DNA of 64,000 bases from Bemisia tabaci (lineage: Eukaryota; Arthropoda; Insecta; Hemiptera; Aleyrodidae). Shown here piece by piece: positions 32,350 through 44,044 of the stretch (position 1 is its first letter; every line of letters starts with the position of its first letter). The translations under genes and the position numbers were made by a program. The stretch covers positions 25,202,477-25,266,476 of the forward strand of contig NC_092801.1 of the NCBI RefSeq assembly GCF_918797505.1, written 5' to 3'. The notes below the pieces were generated by a model. The model searched no databases, was not told the DNA's origin, and worked only from the letters and a program-made list of their open reading frames with translations.

Positions 32350-34666
32350 TTATCCAAGCAAATCGCGCACCATCTCTGCCACGAACACGAGACAGCTGAA
32401 GAACAACCCAACGACAAGTCCGATAAACGCAAGTTGTACATCCGCCATTGTAAACGGTCTCGGTTCTTCGTCAAGAGGCTTAGTTTCACCAGATACACCG
32501 AAAATCTTCCCATTAAAATGTCCAGGGTTGGTATGATACAACATGCCATTTTCAAGAAAGCTTTGAAAAATATCGTTTATGCCGTCGAAGAGGAAACAGT
32601 TTTTTGGGAGGAGAAACGTCAATGGATAAGAAAAAATGCGCTCTCCAACCCTGTGGTACTCGATTTCGGTCAAACGATCGTGGAAGGCGGTGTACCGAAA
32701 ATTTTTCTGCACGCCCAAAGATTGCGGCAAACTCGCCAGAAATACGTCATTTTCCAATATCGATCTATGATTGCGCCTAAGGATGCCCGTTCCATTCAAG
32801 TAAAACTCGTCGATTTCCTGCAGGTGACTTGCAAGATCGACTCTTTTCTCGAGGGGAATATCATATCCAGCCTCGACGAGTTGATCCATGTACGGTCGAA
32901 AACTAGTGGTCAGTCTATTCTCGAGCCCTGCGAAATCATTTTCATCGAAAAAAAACCGCCGAGGATGTCGGATTTCCTGTTTGGATGAAATTGTTCGACT
33001 CCTTCAGATCGTCCAAAGTTTCGATATCCGGGTTATGCACTCCAAGGTTGATCAAGGTCACCATGGCACCCTGGAAAGCCGTCCCTATTATCAAGGCCGA
33101 GAAGGAGAAAATCACGAATAGCATTTTTCCCGAGATCAAGCGACCCAGAAGTAAGGTAGGCGGACTACCGCATAAGAAGTATGCATACACGGTGAGAAAC
33201 GGTGAGGTGTTCTCGTAGGTGCGTATCTCTGTTTCCGAATACAAGGCAGCGAAGATTCCCCACTGAGAGTGTTGGAATACGGCTAACATTATGATGAACA
33301 CTCCAATCGTCGTGAACGTGGCCCACCAAACTGTAGGGGTGAATGATTTGAAGGCGGTCAAGAACTGTGGCATGAAGCCGCGGCGTGGGGCTAGTATGGT
33401 CAGAGAGAAAAAGTCGAGAGTCGCCGTGTAGCTGAAGTCAGCGAAGTCAGCAACCCCTAGGACCGTCCCAACGTTATACACGATAATATCATTGTCATGC
33501 TTCAAACCTGCCCCATCCTCGGTGATTTTTACGGTTAGCGCAGTCGATGGAGGAGTCAGTGTCTCGATCATATTGGTGCTGTTCAAAGAATTTCCGAGGT
33601 GTTCCAGAAAGTTAGAAAAGATGATGAACCAAAAGTTCCAAGGCTGCAAGATCTCGAAATCGAGTAGTATGTCGGTTCTGAGGAGAATTCTGATGTATTT
33701 TCGGTGGAAGTTTTTGAGCGAGAAATCGAAATAGTGTTTGTCCTCCGAGCTGCTGTAGTAGTGGAGTTTCTCGGCGTAGGGATCGTACCAGAAGCAAAGC
33801 ACCCGGCAGATTATCGTTCTTTGACCTCTGAAAAATCGCCAGAAAAATTTGAAGTACGGAATGAGGCTTTTGCCCTCCTGGTAATCTTGGGCTATGTTAA
33901 GGAATGCAATCTCGTTCACTGGCTGATTTTGATGTCGTCCGTCTTTCAACTGTCCTTCTCTCCGTTCTTTCACCATGAAAACTAAGTGGTTTCTGAAGTT
34001 CCATAAAGTGTGATTGTGCAAGTTGTGGGTGTGATCAAGAACGCGATCTGAGAGGATTGAGCCGGGTTCGAGCTCCTCTGAGGTTAGGTGGAACTGACAG
34101 TTGCTAACTTGACTTTTCACGATACCATCGACATCAGCATCATCCTGCACACAATAAATTGGCGATCTTTCGGGAATGGCCACGTCTGATTTGGATAGAG
34201 AGAGAGTGTCATTATTGTTCGGAATTACATTCTCCGTGAAGTTAAAATGTTCTTGGGTGGTTTTTGGTGTTTTCATAGAGTTAAATACCAAGCTCAAAAT
34301 ATCATCGCAATCATTCACGAAGAATAAAGCATTTTTTTGTTCAGAGCTCACAGTCAATTTCATAAGGGCTTTATGATCGGTGAAAGAGGTGATCTGTATG
34401 GTGTTCCTGTGTAAATTCTGAATTAAAGTATCTATTACGAGGTCTTTTCGCAGATTGACAATAATTAATGAACGACGATTTGATAACGCAACGGTGAGTT
34501 TACTTACATTAAATGCCAGTGATATGAGCCGCAAATCATTCGAATCTACACGATTATTAGGGAGGAAGTGGAGGGAAGTATTAGACAGTGAGCAAATGAT
34601 TGAAAACGCAAAAAGATTCCGGAGGAAACTCAATACCTCCATCCTGAACACTCTTTTGCAACTCAT
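32350..34666 (-). CDS. Divergent ionotropic receptor (IR), intronless, one frameshift
   Basis: A chemosensory-type ligand-gated cation channel of the insect IR branch of ionotropic glutamate receptors, expected in the plasma membrane of sensory neurons. The first frame (34666-32942) encodes 574 residues and the second (32889-32350) the remaining 179. Order: signal peptide (residues 10-28; Met9 is an alternative start that exposes it better), N-terminal domain to about 330, ligand-binding lobe S1 (about 335-440, motif LDFFSLTILAPRRGFMPQF), M1 (about 446-465), pore loop with CGSPPTLLLGRL (499-510), M2 (514-532), lobe S2, and M3 (about 743-764, FTMADVQLAFIGLVVGLFFS). Total length near 770 is normal for a divergent IR. 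The frames are joined at a run of eight A on the plus strand (32948-32955); one base fewer would keep the frame open with sensible S2 sequence on both sides. So it is either an assembly or sequencing error or a young pseudogene. The ligand is unknown. No neighbouring gene shares its strand or spacing. Confidence 0.88.
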
Positions 34667-35020
34667 GCAGACTCAAAAATTATGGTTAAATTGATTCAGG
34701 AGAAAGAAGGTTTTTCCCTTCTATGCATATTACATTTGTTGTTATTCATGGAGTAATCGTCAAATCTTATTGTTTACTTCAAAAAATTATTTTCATCATC
34801 GTATTTTGTTTAAAAAACAAAAAAACAAAAAAGCGAGAAGAAATATACATAATCAAAAATGATTCACGGAATACAACGTACAAAGTAGTAGTTCATGCAT
34901 TTTTAAAATGTGGGTTTACAATACTTAATGTCACGGAAAAATGCCAGCAGAGGGAAAGAGAATTTTTCGTTGATAGTTATGATAGAATGCCTCGCGCTGT
35001 CAAAACACTCATAGCAATAA

Positions 35021-35153
35021 AGAGGTGTGAATGTTCGATTATCGATTTCTCCCCATTTGAAGTTGTGGTAAAGAATCGATTATTAAGGTGTTCGTTGCGA
35101 ACACCCTGATTATCGATACTTTTCCATGGATTTATCGCCACGCAAGGCCACTG
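35021..35153. mobile_element. MITE C, shortened copy upstream of the receptor
   Basis: From GAGGTGTGAATGTTCGATTA to CGCCACGCAAGGCCACTG with the central AAGGTGTTCGTTGCGAACAC. It has a TATCGATA octamer at 35111-35118 and lies about 350 bases 5' of the receptor start codon. Confidence 0.65.
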
Positions 35154-35959
35154 CAGTGACACCTGCACAAACACGAGTCACTACATGAACTGCGCATAAA
35201 TACTTATTGTTTTGATTTAACACTCATCAGCGGGAATTTTTTCCAGTATACTGACGTTTTTTTCCAAAAACGCGTGGCAATCGCCTGCTTCAAGCGTCCA
35301 CGTGCAGCAACTTTTTTTTTGTCCTGCCATGTCACGGCACGTTTGATTCCTGGAGTACAGTAGAACCTCCACGTAAAAAAATGGATTGTTGATTTAACAA
35401 TTACATTCTTAAAAAATATGTCCAACATGTATGAATGTACATTTTACAACAAGGGAAAGCTAATCTAACGACGGGGGTGGTCGAATCAGCATTTTTATTT
35501 GTAAAATCTACATTGAAACATATATGACCCTTTTTTTAATAACAAAATTGTGAGAGTTGCTATTTCATTTTTACCGTGTACGTTTCTCAATTGGTATAAA
35601 ACATTACAATGCCGATTATTACACTTAAAAAACGGGTTCAGAGGGTGAGGACGGAGGACACTTTTTTGTAAAAAAAAAAAAAATAAATAAATAAAATAAA
35701 TAAATAAAGAATAAACGAGGCTATAGGACCGAATCCATGGTCTATGCTAAAATTGGTCAGTAAGTCACTATATCTGCTTAACAACTTCGTATTCAAGGGT
35801 CAGTAACTTGCCTATCCATTATATTTTAAATTATGCATTTCGTTCAGAATGTCGATGCAGGTATGACCACTTTCAATGGAGTTGAACTAAAGGAGGACTA
35901 AAGTGGGGTCGTCAAAACGCCTTCATTTATTGGACTATGCAATTCTATTCCGTAACGCA
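35154..35959. other. No gene seen; A-rich run at 35668-35712
   Basis: Contains an A run followed by TAAA repeats (35668-35712) that could be the tail of an old retroposon, though no body was recognised upstream. Confidence 0.35.
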
Positions 35960-36370
35960 TGAGCAGTTGCATCATAAGTACGAGCCTCTGTGTCTTTCAG
36001 AGACAAGAGACCCTCCACTGGCCTCCTGGCGACATGTGGAAGCTTTTACTTTCGGGGTTTCAACAATTCCTTATGGACAATTATTAGGGAGCAACAGTCA
36101 TCACCCTAGTTTCGGCTGTTGACTTACCTACATGGATGGTTACCTACCTTGTCGATGATGAGCTTCGGATGACGTCATGAGCCAAACAACTTTCCCAAAC
36201 GTCGGCCATTTTCGGCTTGTTTGCAAAACGAAACTGCCAACACGTTGTTGAACATCAACCAGGTAGGCAAGTCAACATTAGAATGCTGAAGTCCCGAAAG
36301 TAAAAGCTTCCACCATGGCCAAGATACTAGTGGAGGGTCTCTTGTTTCTGGTGTCTTTACACAGATTTCA
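35960..36370. mobile_element. Foldback element
   Basis: CAAGAGACCCTCCACTGGCC and GTGGAAGCTTTTACTTTCGG on the left are mirrored by CCGAAAGTAAAAGCTTCCAC and TAGTGGAGGGTCTCTTG on the right. Confidence 0.6.
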
Positions 36371-36794
36371 GGAAGGCAACTGATTTTGGAGGTTGGAAGC
36401 CCTCAATGATTGATAAAAAACCATATTTCATTACACGAAAACCCCCGCGGTGGCTTAAATAATTCTTGTCTTTGAGTATGCTGAACATAGATTAATTTAT
36501 TTGCATCATGCGTCCATTAGCCTGTGTCCGTATCTCACACTTTGAGTTACGGTCAGTCTATTCGTAATCTAGTATGCGGGCAAATCTACCGTAGCAAGGA
36601 AGAACGCCGTATGAGCATTCGATAGTTGCCAGATGTCCTTCAATTAAATTTTCGTTTTTGAGGAAAGTTATGAATATTTTTCATTGAGATTTTCAGGCAC
36701 TTTAAATTAAACGGCGAACAAAACTATCAGAAAAATTTGAAGGAATATATTCTCAGGTTTACCAGGAAATTCGTGTTTTATCGAAGGACTTTGG

Positions 36795-37233
36795 CATTGT
36801 TCGAAACTCACCTTTGAGTTTTAGGAGCCATGTGGCGCATAATGCTCGATTTTTAGGCGCCATTGAAAATTTTTTAGGGGCCAAATCGACTTTTTGCCTG
36901 TATACTACGGCGCATTCAGTGGAAAGATAGACGCAAGATGTTCTCGGAAAAGAATCAGTAAGTGGCTGTAACTTGGAGAAGACAAAATCACTAAAAATGA
37001 AATCGTGAAGAATAGAAAAAGCTTTCACTTGTAGTGCTGAAAATTCTGAGTTTTTTTTTTTTAATTCAAATAGATTTTTTTTCTTTCTTTATGTGATATC
37101 CTATGGAAATCCAGATTTTTAGGGGACACTGTTTAGGGGCCACGTTGGCGCAGAGCCTTCATTTTTTAGGCGCCATGACCGATTTTTTAGGCGCATTTGG
37201 CGCGTTGGCGCCTGTGAGTTTCGTATACTGTCT
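36795..37233. mobile_element. Inverted-repeat element with GCGCC motifs
   Basis: CGAAACTCAC near 36800 is mirrored by GTGAGTTTCG at 37214-37223. Inside, TTTTTAGGCGCCAT and TTAGGGGCCA repeats occur near both ends. It interrupts the family D text GGACTTTGGCA...TGGCAACGCC. Confidence 0.55.
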
Positions 37234-37255
37234 GGCAACGCCTGAAAATGCATAC

Positions 37256-37508
37256 CGACGGTGAAACTACCAAACCACGTATCTCGGTTTGCGACGTCGC
37301 AGACTTCCTTTCATACTTTATTTTTTAAATGAAAAACTACTTAACGTCCAGTCTTGAAAATTTTTGTGATTTTTCCTCATCGTGCGAAGAAAATTCTGTG
37401 AAAATTTCAAGGAATGATATTGATTTGGTCTACTTCAAAAAAATAAAATGCGAGCGTAGATTTTTAAACACCGCAAACGAGATACGTGGTTTGGTAGTTT
37501 CACCGTCG
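37256..37508. mobile_element. MITE A, 253 bp, TSD ATAC
   Basis: Identical length and ends to the copy at 213-465, in inverted internal orientation. ATAC is at 37252-37255 and 37509-37512. The target is the GCATACGGCG text of a MITE D arm. Confidence 0.88.
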
Positions 37509-37921
37509 ATACGCCGTTTCTCCTTAGCACGGCAGAAATCTCGCGCGCAATCATGCTAGCAATCTCGTAACATCATACATCAAACACCCGCATTAACTGG
37601 CATAAAAATCAAATTTGCTTGAACTTGATGTCAACACATGTTAACAAGCCGGGCGTAGCCTGATATTAACTCCGTGATGAAAGCTAAATTGAGCGGAAAA
37701 GGGAGATTAGCTTACAATGAGCTGCGATTAATAAGAGCGTTGTTGTCGTGACACGTGTTTCCATCCGATAAAGCACGAGTAAAATGAATGAATGAGCGTG
37801 ATATCTGACACGGATTTTGTGCAATTTTTGCGATGTTGCATTTCGTGCGAATAATGATAGGGTAAAGTACGAAGGGCATTCGTAAAGTAAGTACATATCT
37901 GTATTTTAAGAAACTAATTAA

Positions 37922-38357
37922 GGTGATTCGATGGACGCCATATTTTGTGTCAGAATGGCATGCGATATATCGCATCAATTGGTTTCATTTTTTCAGCTAC
38001 TCGTCATTTTTCTCAAATTTTGAGATCGCAATTCTGTTGTCAAGAGACAATAGAATTCACTTACCAATTTTAATAAAGAAATTCAACGTAATGAAGGCGT
38101 GTTTTTTTTTAGAGAGAAAATATTGCATTCGAGTGCAGTTTCGATATCAGTATCGAATGCGATGTTTTCTCTCTGAAAAAACCACGCCTTTATTACGTTA
38201 AATTTCTTTGTTAAAATTGGTAAGTGAGTGCTTTAGTCTCCTGACAGCAGAATTGCGATCTCAAAATTAGAGAAAAATGACGCTGAAAAAATGGAACTAA
38301 TTGATCCGATATATTGCATGCCGTTCTGACACAAAATATGGCGTTCATCGAATCACC
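37922..38357. mobile_element. MITE B, TSD TTAA
   Basis: GGTGATTCGATGGACGCC to GGCGTTCATCGAATCACC, with TTAA at 37918-37921 and 38358-38361. The centre is TTGCATTCGAGTGCAGTTTC with its mirror. The interior half is flipped relative to the copy at 22364 (the GTGCAGTTTCGATATCAG strand reads the other way). Confidence 0.88.
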
Positions 38358-38802
38358 TTAAGATAAATTAAAACGGTAATAATTGTTTATACCTTCATAC
38401 TCTCAGCTTTTCCAAAAGCTTTCGTTTTTTAAATTTGGTTTACCGGTTCGCGAGTGACGTCATTTTTCCCGCGCCCATCTCTCGTCACCGCGTGTCCAAA
38501 ATATTCGAGCGCGGCGGAGCTCCTTAGACGAGTACATGCTCTCACCGTAAAGAAGCTTCTAACACATTGGTTAAATGTGAAACTTTCAGGCTTTGAATTG
38601 TCTTACCTTACTTTTCGACATAATATCCATCTAGTTGAACACATTTCTGATTCCGTGTTAGCAGTTTATGGATTCAATCCTCAAAAAATTGCGCATCCTG
38701 TAGTTAGAACTATTGTTTAACAAGTTCTTGCAACTCTGCGTAGGTGGAGAAATTTTGGCCGACCAAGCTCTTCTTTAACGCAGAAAGTAACTGATAAAGT
38801 AT

Positions 38803-39575
38803 CTTTTTCCGGATTTTGAAAATTTTAGGGTCCCACTATAGTACCCCTTTTTTGGTATATTTTAGCATCGGTTTCTCAATGGTGGATTCTTCGATTTCAT
38901 AGAGGTGTAGCATAGTTGCTAATTATTTGCAACTATGCTGATTTTTCGTTCTACTTTTTTAATACATAGATTTTCTATGTATTGAAAAAATAGAACGAAA
39001 AATCAATGTTCGATGGATTTAAGATGCTGGATACTCTTTGTTTTTATGGGAAAAAAGGTCTTGAAGAGCCCCGAAGTGAGAAGAGGGGGGGGGGGGGTGT
39101 GGCAACAAAAATCATTAAAATTGCAGCAGTGCGGCACCAGACTTCTGAGCCATTTGAGTAATGTTAAATGCATTGACATCTTACAATATTAACTTTTTCG
39201 CTTTTGGTCGTGCCCTTTAATTTCTTTTTGACCTATTAAGGAAAACGATGAGTGTCACGTCTGGCCAATTTAGTGACCTTGAGAGGAGCTGTTGAAGACT
39301 CTTTTCGGTGCATTTTCACGTAAATATACGTGAAACATAGGTGGGGCCCCTCAAAGTATTTTCCCCTCATTAAAATAAACAAAATCAATCATCACCTATC
39401 TGTAGAACATTGATTTTTCGTTGCACTGTTTTAATACCCGGAAAACTCACAACTAAACTACATTGCTGCAACATTGAAGAACCTGCAATAGGGAAACCAG
39501 CGCTGAAATGTACCAAAAGGAGGGCACCCTAGTAAGACCTTTAAATATCAATATTTTCAAAATCCGAAAAAAATC
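38803..39575. mobile_element. Diverged foldback element containing two hairpins
   Basis: TTCCGGATTTTGAAAATTTT and GGTATATTTTAGCATCGGTTT on the left are mirrored by AAACCAGCGCTGAAATGTACC and TTTTCAAAATCCGAAAAAA on the right. The left arm contains two nearly perfect hairpins at 38908-39006. Confidence 0.5.
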
Positions 39576-39672
39576 CCTTTATAGGGACGGTTAAGAGCAC
39601 CAGTTGTCACTACCGGGTCTCTAATTTCGAAAAAGATGCAAAAACGAGCCACCTTAGTATGCAGGCTCCCTA

Positions 39673-40069
39673 CACTGAAAAAAAATTCTCGGCGTTTTTA
39701 CCACGGTCCGTTGGTATCTTTACCATCTCACTTTTTTTTACCAATAATTGGTAATTTTACCAAGACAGACATTATTTTTTCTGTTTTTTTTTTCAGGTAA
39801 GAATACCTTTTTTATTGGTAATCAATTCCCGGTAACTTTGCCATTTTATCTCGGTAATTCTATCACAGTCGATACAAAATATTGGCGTTTTTACCAAGGT
39901 CCAGTAAAATTACCGAGGAAGTTCAATAATTTTACCGAGATTTCTCGGTAAAATTACCAATTCCATAAATGGTAATTTTACCAAGGAAAAACTGGGATCA
40001 AATAGAACCCTGAATTCTTGGTAATTTTACCCTTTTCTTAGTAAATACACCGAGAATTTGTTTTCAGTG
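39673..40069. mobile_element. MITE E, full copy, TSD TA
   Basis: CACTGAAAAAAAATTCTCGG on the left and the mirrored TTCAGTG on the right, with TA at 39671-39672 and 40070-40071. The body is built from GGTAATTTTACC-like motifs on both strands. TA duplication and these ends suggest mobilisation by a Tc1/mariner-type transposase. Confidence 0.8.
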
Positions 40070-40410
40070 TATAGGAGGAAATTCACAGAGGGCGAACTTT
40101 ACCTACCAAATTCATGTGTGTGTTTTTTGAAGGGGGGGAGGGGAGGGTCGGTCAAGAGAGTTACCGCAGAGAAGCTTATCAAAATGTTTATAGTAATCGC
40201 CGATTTGTTTTTTTATATTTTCCCTCCTCAGCGAGAGGTTTAGGGAGGCAGCGAGGGAAAATTTCGATGATGAGTGGTTGAAAAAGGCTTATTGCCGTAA
40301 TTTCACGTGGAGCGTTCCGGGGGAAATTTGCATGCACAGTGGCGAAAAAAAGCGCGCATTTTACGAGCGTCCCAGCTTGCGGTTCGCAGTGAGCATCGCT
40401 CAGTGCTATT

Positions 40411-40663
40411 CTGCCGTGCTAGGGAAGAACGCCGTATGAACATTCGAGAGTTGCCAAGTTTCCTTTGATAAAATGTTTATTTTTGAGGAAAATTATGAAT
40501 ATGTTTCCTTGATATTTTCAGGAACTTTAGACCAAAATACGAACAAAATTCTCTGAAAAATTGGAAGAAAAATATTCACAAGTTTACCAGGAAATTCTAG
40601 TTTTATCAAAGGAAATTTGGCAACGTTTGAAGGTTCATGCGGCGTTCTTCCTTAGCGCGGCAG
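40411..40663. mobile_element. MITE D, full copy, TSD TATT
   Basis: CTGCCGTGCTAGGGAAGAAC to TTCTTCCTTAGCGCGGCAG, 253 bp, with TATT at 40407-40410 and 40664-40667. Together with the TATA case at 46673 this defines the family as making 4-bp duplications. Confidence 0.85.
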
Positions 40664-40910
40664 TATTAAGGCAAAGGGTGGTGGGACCGCGGTGTCTTTG
40701 TCGACTTGATGAGAGTAATAAATCAAGATTGTTTGCGATTAACGTAAAATGAAAAGTTGGGGGCCCCGCCTGACTTGCCAAACTGATGCGGTGACCAAAT
40801 ATTTAACCAGCCCTGCGTGACGGGGAGTTTTCTGGGTTTTTTTTTTTATGTGCCAGTGCACGTTACCCAGGCTAGAGGACCTATACAAGGAGAGTACTGA
40901 TGTCTGTTAC

Positions 40911-41458
40911 GGACCACTAGACACGGTACGTATTTAAGTATTCTGATACATGTTTCTAAACCAAAATTTCACGTAAAATACGATGCACACAACGAACATT
41001 TCCGGAATTGACTTCTTAAGAAGATATTTAATGATTCTTGATGCGTTAATTCAAAGCACCCGCTCATGAAAACTCAATGATCTACGTGATTCACAAGGCG
41101 CGCTAAATTTTATCATGACAATCTCTGCGATATAAAAATCTGGCAACCTCAATCTTGACGCTTTGGCTCAGCTATATCAAATTGCTTATAGTTTTAACAA
41201 CACATGGTGGGAAATGAACATAGCTCGATTGAGAAGCTTGCTGAAACCGTTGTAGTGCGCGATTTGACTCACGTAGAGCTTTGAGTTTTTTGTGAGCAGG
41301 CAGTTCAAATTCCTCGTAACTGATGTGAAATAAAATCGTTAAAATCTTCGTTAGGAGTTGGTTTCAGTAATTCTCGTTGCGCGAATCGTGTTCTACGTGA
41401 AGTTCTGGTTAAGAAACATGTATCAGATCGCTTAAATTCGTACCTTGTCTAGTGGTCC
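40911..41458. mobile_element. MITE F, full two-armed copy
   Basis: GGACCACTAGACACGGTACG to TACCTTGTCTAGTGGTCC, each arm carrying the family motifs in inverted order, joined at TGGCTCAGCTATATCAAATT near 41165. Confidence 0.8.
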
Positions 41459-41639
41459 CTTGCGTAGGATAAATTGATTGTTTGGGCCGATTCGGAACCC
41501 TTGAATTAAGTTACGTTCCTTCGACCGGAAGACGAAGGTTTTGCCTTAAAACTTCTCGATAATTTATATTAAAGTGAAAACAAAATGGTCTAATCCCCCC
41601 CCCCCCCCACTTTGAATATCCCCGGGAGGATAATATCAC

Positions 41640-41785
41640 GCTTGCAGTCTCTAGAGTCCTCAATCAAGCCAGCCCAAGGGGAACGTTGATTGAGACCATC
41701 AATCTCGGGTTATCTGGCCGGGGATCAAACCCAGGACCTCCTGACCATAGAGCAAGCGCTACAACCACTAACCCACACGAGGCTG
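41640..41785 (-). mobile_element. tRNA-derived SINE
   Basis: On the minus strand: A box TGGGTTAGTGG (41765-41775) and B box GGTTTGATCCC (41721-41731), then the body start GATGGTCTCAATCAACG. It shares head and early body with the SINE at 5149-5390, and both lie in the same strand orientation. Confidence 0.72.
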
Positions 41786-41856
41786 ACTCCTCGACAAGGG
41801 GCATGGCATGTGAATTATATGTTCGACGAAAAATATAAAATATTTCAAAATCTCTA

Positions 41857-42265
41857 CACTGAAAAAAAAGTCTCGGCGTTTTTACGAAGGTCCGTCGGTA
41901 CCTTTACCATCTCACTTTTTTTTACCAATGATTGGTAATTTTACCAAGACAGACTGGTAAGCTTACCTAAAAACCGGTATTTTTACTGTTTTTTCCAGGT
42001 AAGAATACCACTTTTATTGGTAATCAATTCCCGGTAACTTTGCCATTTTATCTCGGTAATTCTACCACAGTCGATAAAAAATATTGGCGTTTTTACCAAG
42101 GCCCAGTAAAATTACCGAGAAAGTTCAATAATTTTACCGAGATTTCTCGGTAAAATTCCATAAATAGTAATTTTACCAAGAAAAAACTGGGATCAAATAG
42201 AACCCTGAATTCTTGGTAATTTTACCCTTTTCTTAGTAAATACACTGAGATTTTTTTTTTCAGTG
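41857..42265. mobile_element. MITE E, full copy, TSD TA
   Basis: CACTGAAAAAAAAGTCTCGG to TTTTTTTTTTCAGTG with TA on both sides (41855-41856 and 42266-42267). Slightly longer than the copy at 39673 because it keeps a GGTAAGCTTACC segment. Confidence 0.8.
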
Positions 42266-42384
42266 TACCATCCTGTGACCCTAGAATTGCAAGCTTGCGG
42301 TGTGCACTGTTCGAGATTACGTGCACGGGGTAGGTTCGACACCAAGAACTACGGCTTCTAAACGACTTGAGAGCGTACCGTGGT

Positions 42385-42515
42385 ATACGCGCAATGCATG
42401 AAGTATCCGGCAGACTTGTAAGGCGCTACTATGCGCCGCGCGATCAGTGCTGTACGCGCAGTGCATGAAGTATCCTACGGTCTTGTAAGGGGCCACTATG
42501 TGCTCCGCGCCGTGC
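42385..42515 (-). repeat. GC-rich minisatellite, about 66-bp unit
   Basis: Two units (ACGCGCAATGCATGAAGTAT at 42389 and ACGCGCAGTGCATGAAGTAT at 42455) share CTTGTAAGG and CACTATG-like text. The reverse complement resembles the units at 23064-23210. Confidence 0.55.
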
Positions 42516-43441
42516 GCGCTAGCCCCGTGCCGCGTGCCAGCGCCGGCCGCACTGTGTTTGACTGTGATTCAAACTTGCGGTATCAGCGGTTTTTAACGCA
42601 TGATTTTAAAGTTCTTGTTCAGTTTGTTGGAATGGGTCACTGAACATAAGGTCGGAGGAAAACGTCACATGTTCACTTTCCAAAATTTTAAATAGAAAAC
42701 TATTCACAAATTGGGAAGTTTTGAATTCAACTCCTCAGCGAGATATTAACAAGTCTTTATGACAAAGATCAAATGGGTGTTAGATAATGGCAATTAAACC
42801 AAAGTTAATTGGAAACACTTATATCTTGTTAAGGAGTTGTTTTTTGGACCTCCCGTAGTGTGATTCGTTGTCCGAGTGATATTTTAAAGAGAAAATATGC
42901 AGCGTTGTGATTTCAAGCCTTGTGCAGAGGTCCATTGAAACGTTTGAAGAAAAACATTGAAAAATTTCCCAATAAATTCGTATTTCATGAAATTTGACAA
43001 CTCCTTGGAGGTTCATACGACGTTTTTCCTTAACATAGTAGCATTGTTGGTGTTAATTTGTTGCTCAAAATTTCCTATGATGTATCCAGCTCAATAAGCA
43101 TCAAAGAAAAACATCTTTAGAGTTCTCTCAAGCGCCCTAAGGGTGCACGTCTAAAAATTGATTTTCTGGCGAGAGCTGTGTCCGATCAGGGATCGTTTTT
43201 ATTTTTATATTTTTGACGACTGCCCCCCTCGACTTCCTAAAGAGGGTCAAATTAACTCGACTAGCTTCCATCGACTAATCTTCATCTTCTGACATTTTCA
43301 ATCGATTATATTAGTATAGAGCGCATATTTATTACATTTCCTATAATTTTTATCACAAAACTAATTACTGGATTCGGCCTCTAGCATTTTTTGGAAAGGG
43401 CCAAGCAGAATCTGGGGAGGGGGGAGGAGGGCATCTCCCCT
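42516..43441. other. No gene seen; MITE D right arm at 42915-43047
   Basis: A MITE D remnant ends in CATACGACGTTTTTCCTTAA. The text at 42825-42915 (AAGGAGTTGTTTTTTGGACC, GTGTGATTCGTTGTCC) resembles 53940-54050 and is a dispersed repeat. Confidence 0.45.
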
Positions 43442-43811
43442 CCCTGATAAGACGGAGACATTTAGCCAATATTTAAACAATATTGTTTTGATATTGATGC
43501 AAACATTGGGCCAATATTGGTTAAATATAGAACCAATGTTAAAAATGTACGCCATATTTCCTTTTGACATGAATACTGTGCCAATACTTTAAAGTACTGT
43601 GGAATACTGTGCCAATACTGTGAAAATATCTTTATAATATTTTGGGTGAACATATTATTTTTAAAAATGCCGAATAAAGATTCTTTAAATATTTTTTTAA
43701 AACAATAATTTTGATTGAAATGTCATCAAAATATTGTCAGTATTGTGTAATTACTGCGACAATACTGACAATATTTGCCCAATATTGTAAAAATATTATG
43801 TCTTATCTGGG
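43442..43811. mobile_element. CAATATT-rich inverted-repeat element
   Basis: CCCTGATAAGAC at the left is mirrored by GTCTTATCTGGG at the right. The interior is built of many CAATATTG, TACTGTG and AATATTT motifs in both orientations. Confidence 0.55.
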
Positions 43812-44044
43812 AAGGGCATCCCCCTTGGCTCTTCTGATTCCGACTATGCTCTCCTCCTCCTTATCCTTTGTCTATCTACTTCTTCTCTCTATCTCTGTAT
43901 CCGTATATCGATTCAAAAGACGAGGACTCTGTCCGACTCGGGTTAATTTCCCAGTTGCTCAGTTTGCGGAACAAACCGCCCAATTTAGGTTAGACTCGCC
44001 GGTCACATTCGGCGACGACTCCCTATTCCGAAACCGCGGCGTCA

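Larger units (their letters stand above)
36587..37535. mobile_element. MITE D holding two nested insertions
   Basis: Left end CTACCGTAGCAAGGAAGAAC and right end CTCCTTAGCACGGCAG. The inner arms are separated by an inverted-repeat element (about 36795-37233), and the right arm is cut again by MITE A (37256-37508). Confidence 0.7.

Noticed and set aside
32179..32988. 269-codon plus-strand frame
   Set aside because: It is antisense to the ionotropic receptor, and its composition follows from the receptor's codons on the other strand.
35660..35715. Polyadenylation tail of a processed pseudogene
   Set aside because: No recognisable coding or SINE body precedes the A-rich run and no flanking duplication was found.
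37329..37559. 76-codon frame shared with 207-392 and 60431-60628
   Set aside because: It is MITE A sequence and continues into different flanks in each copy.
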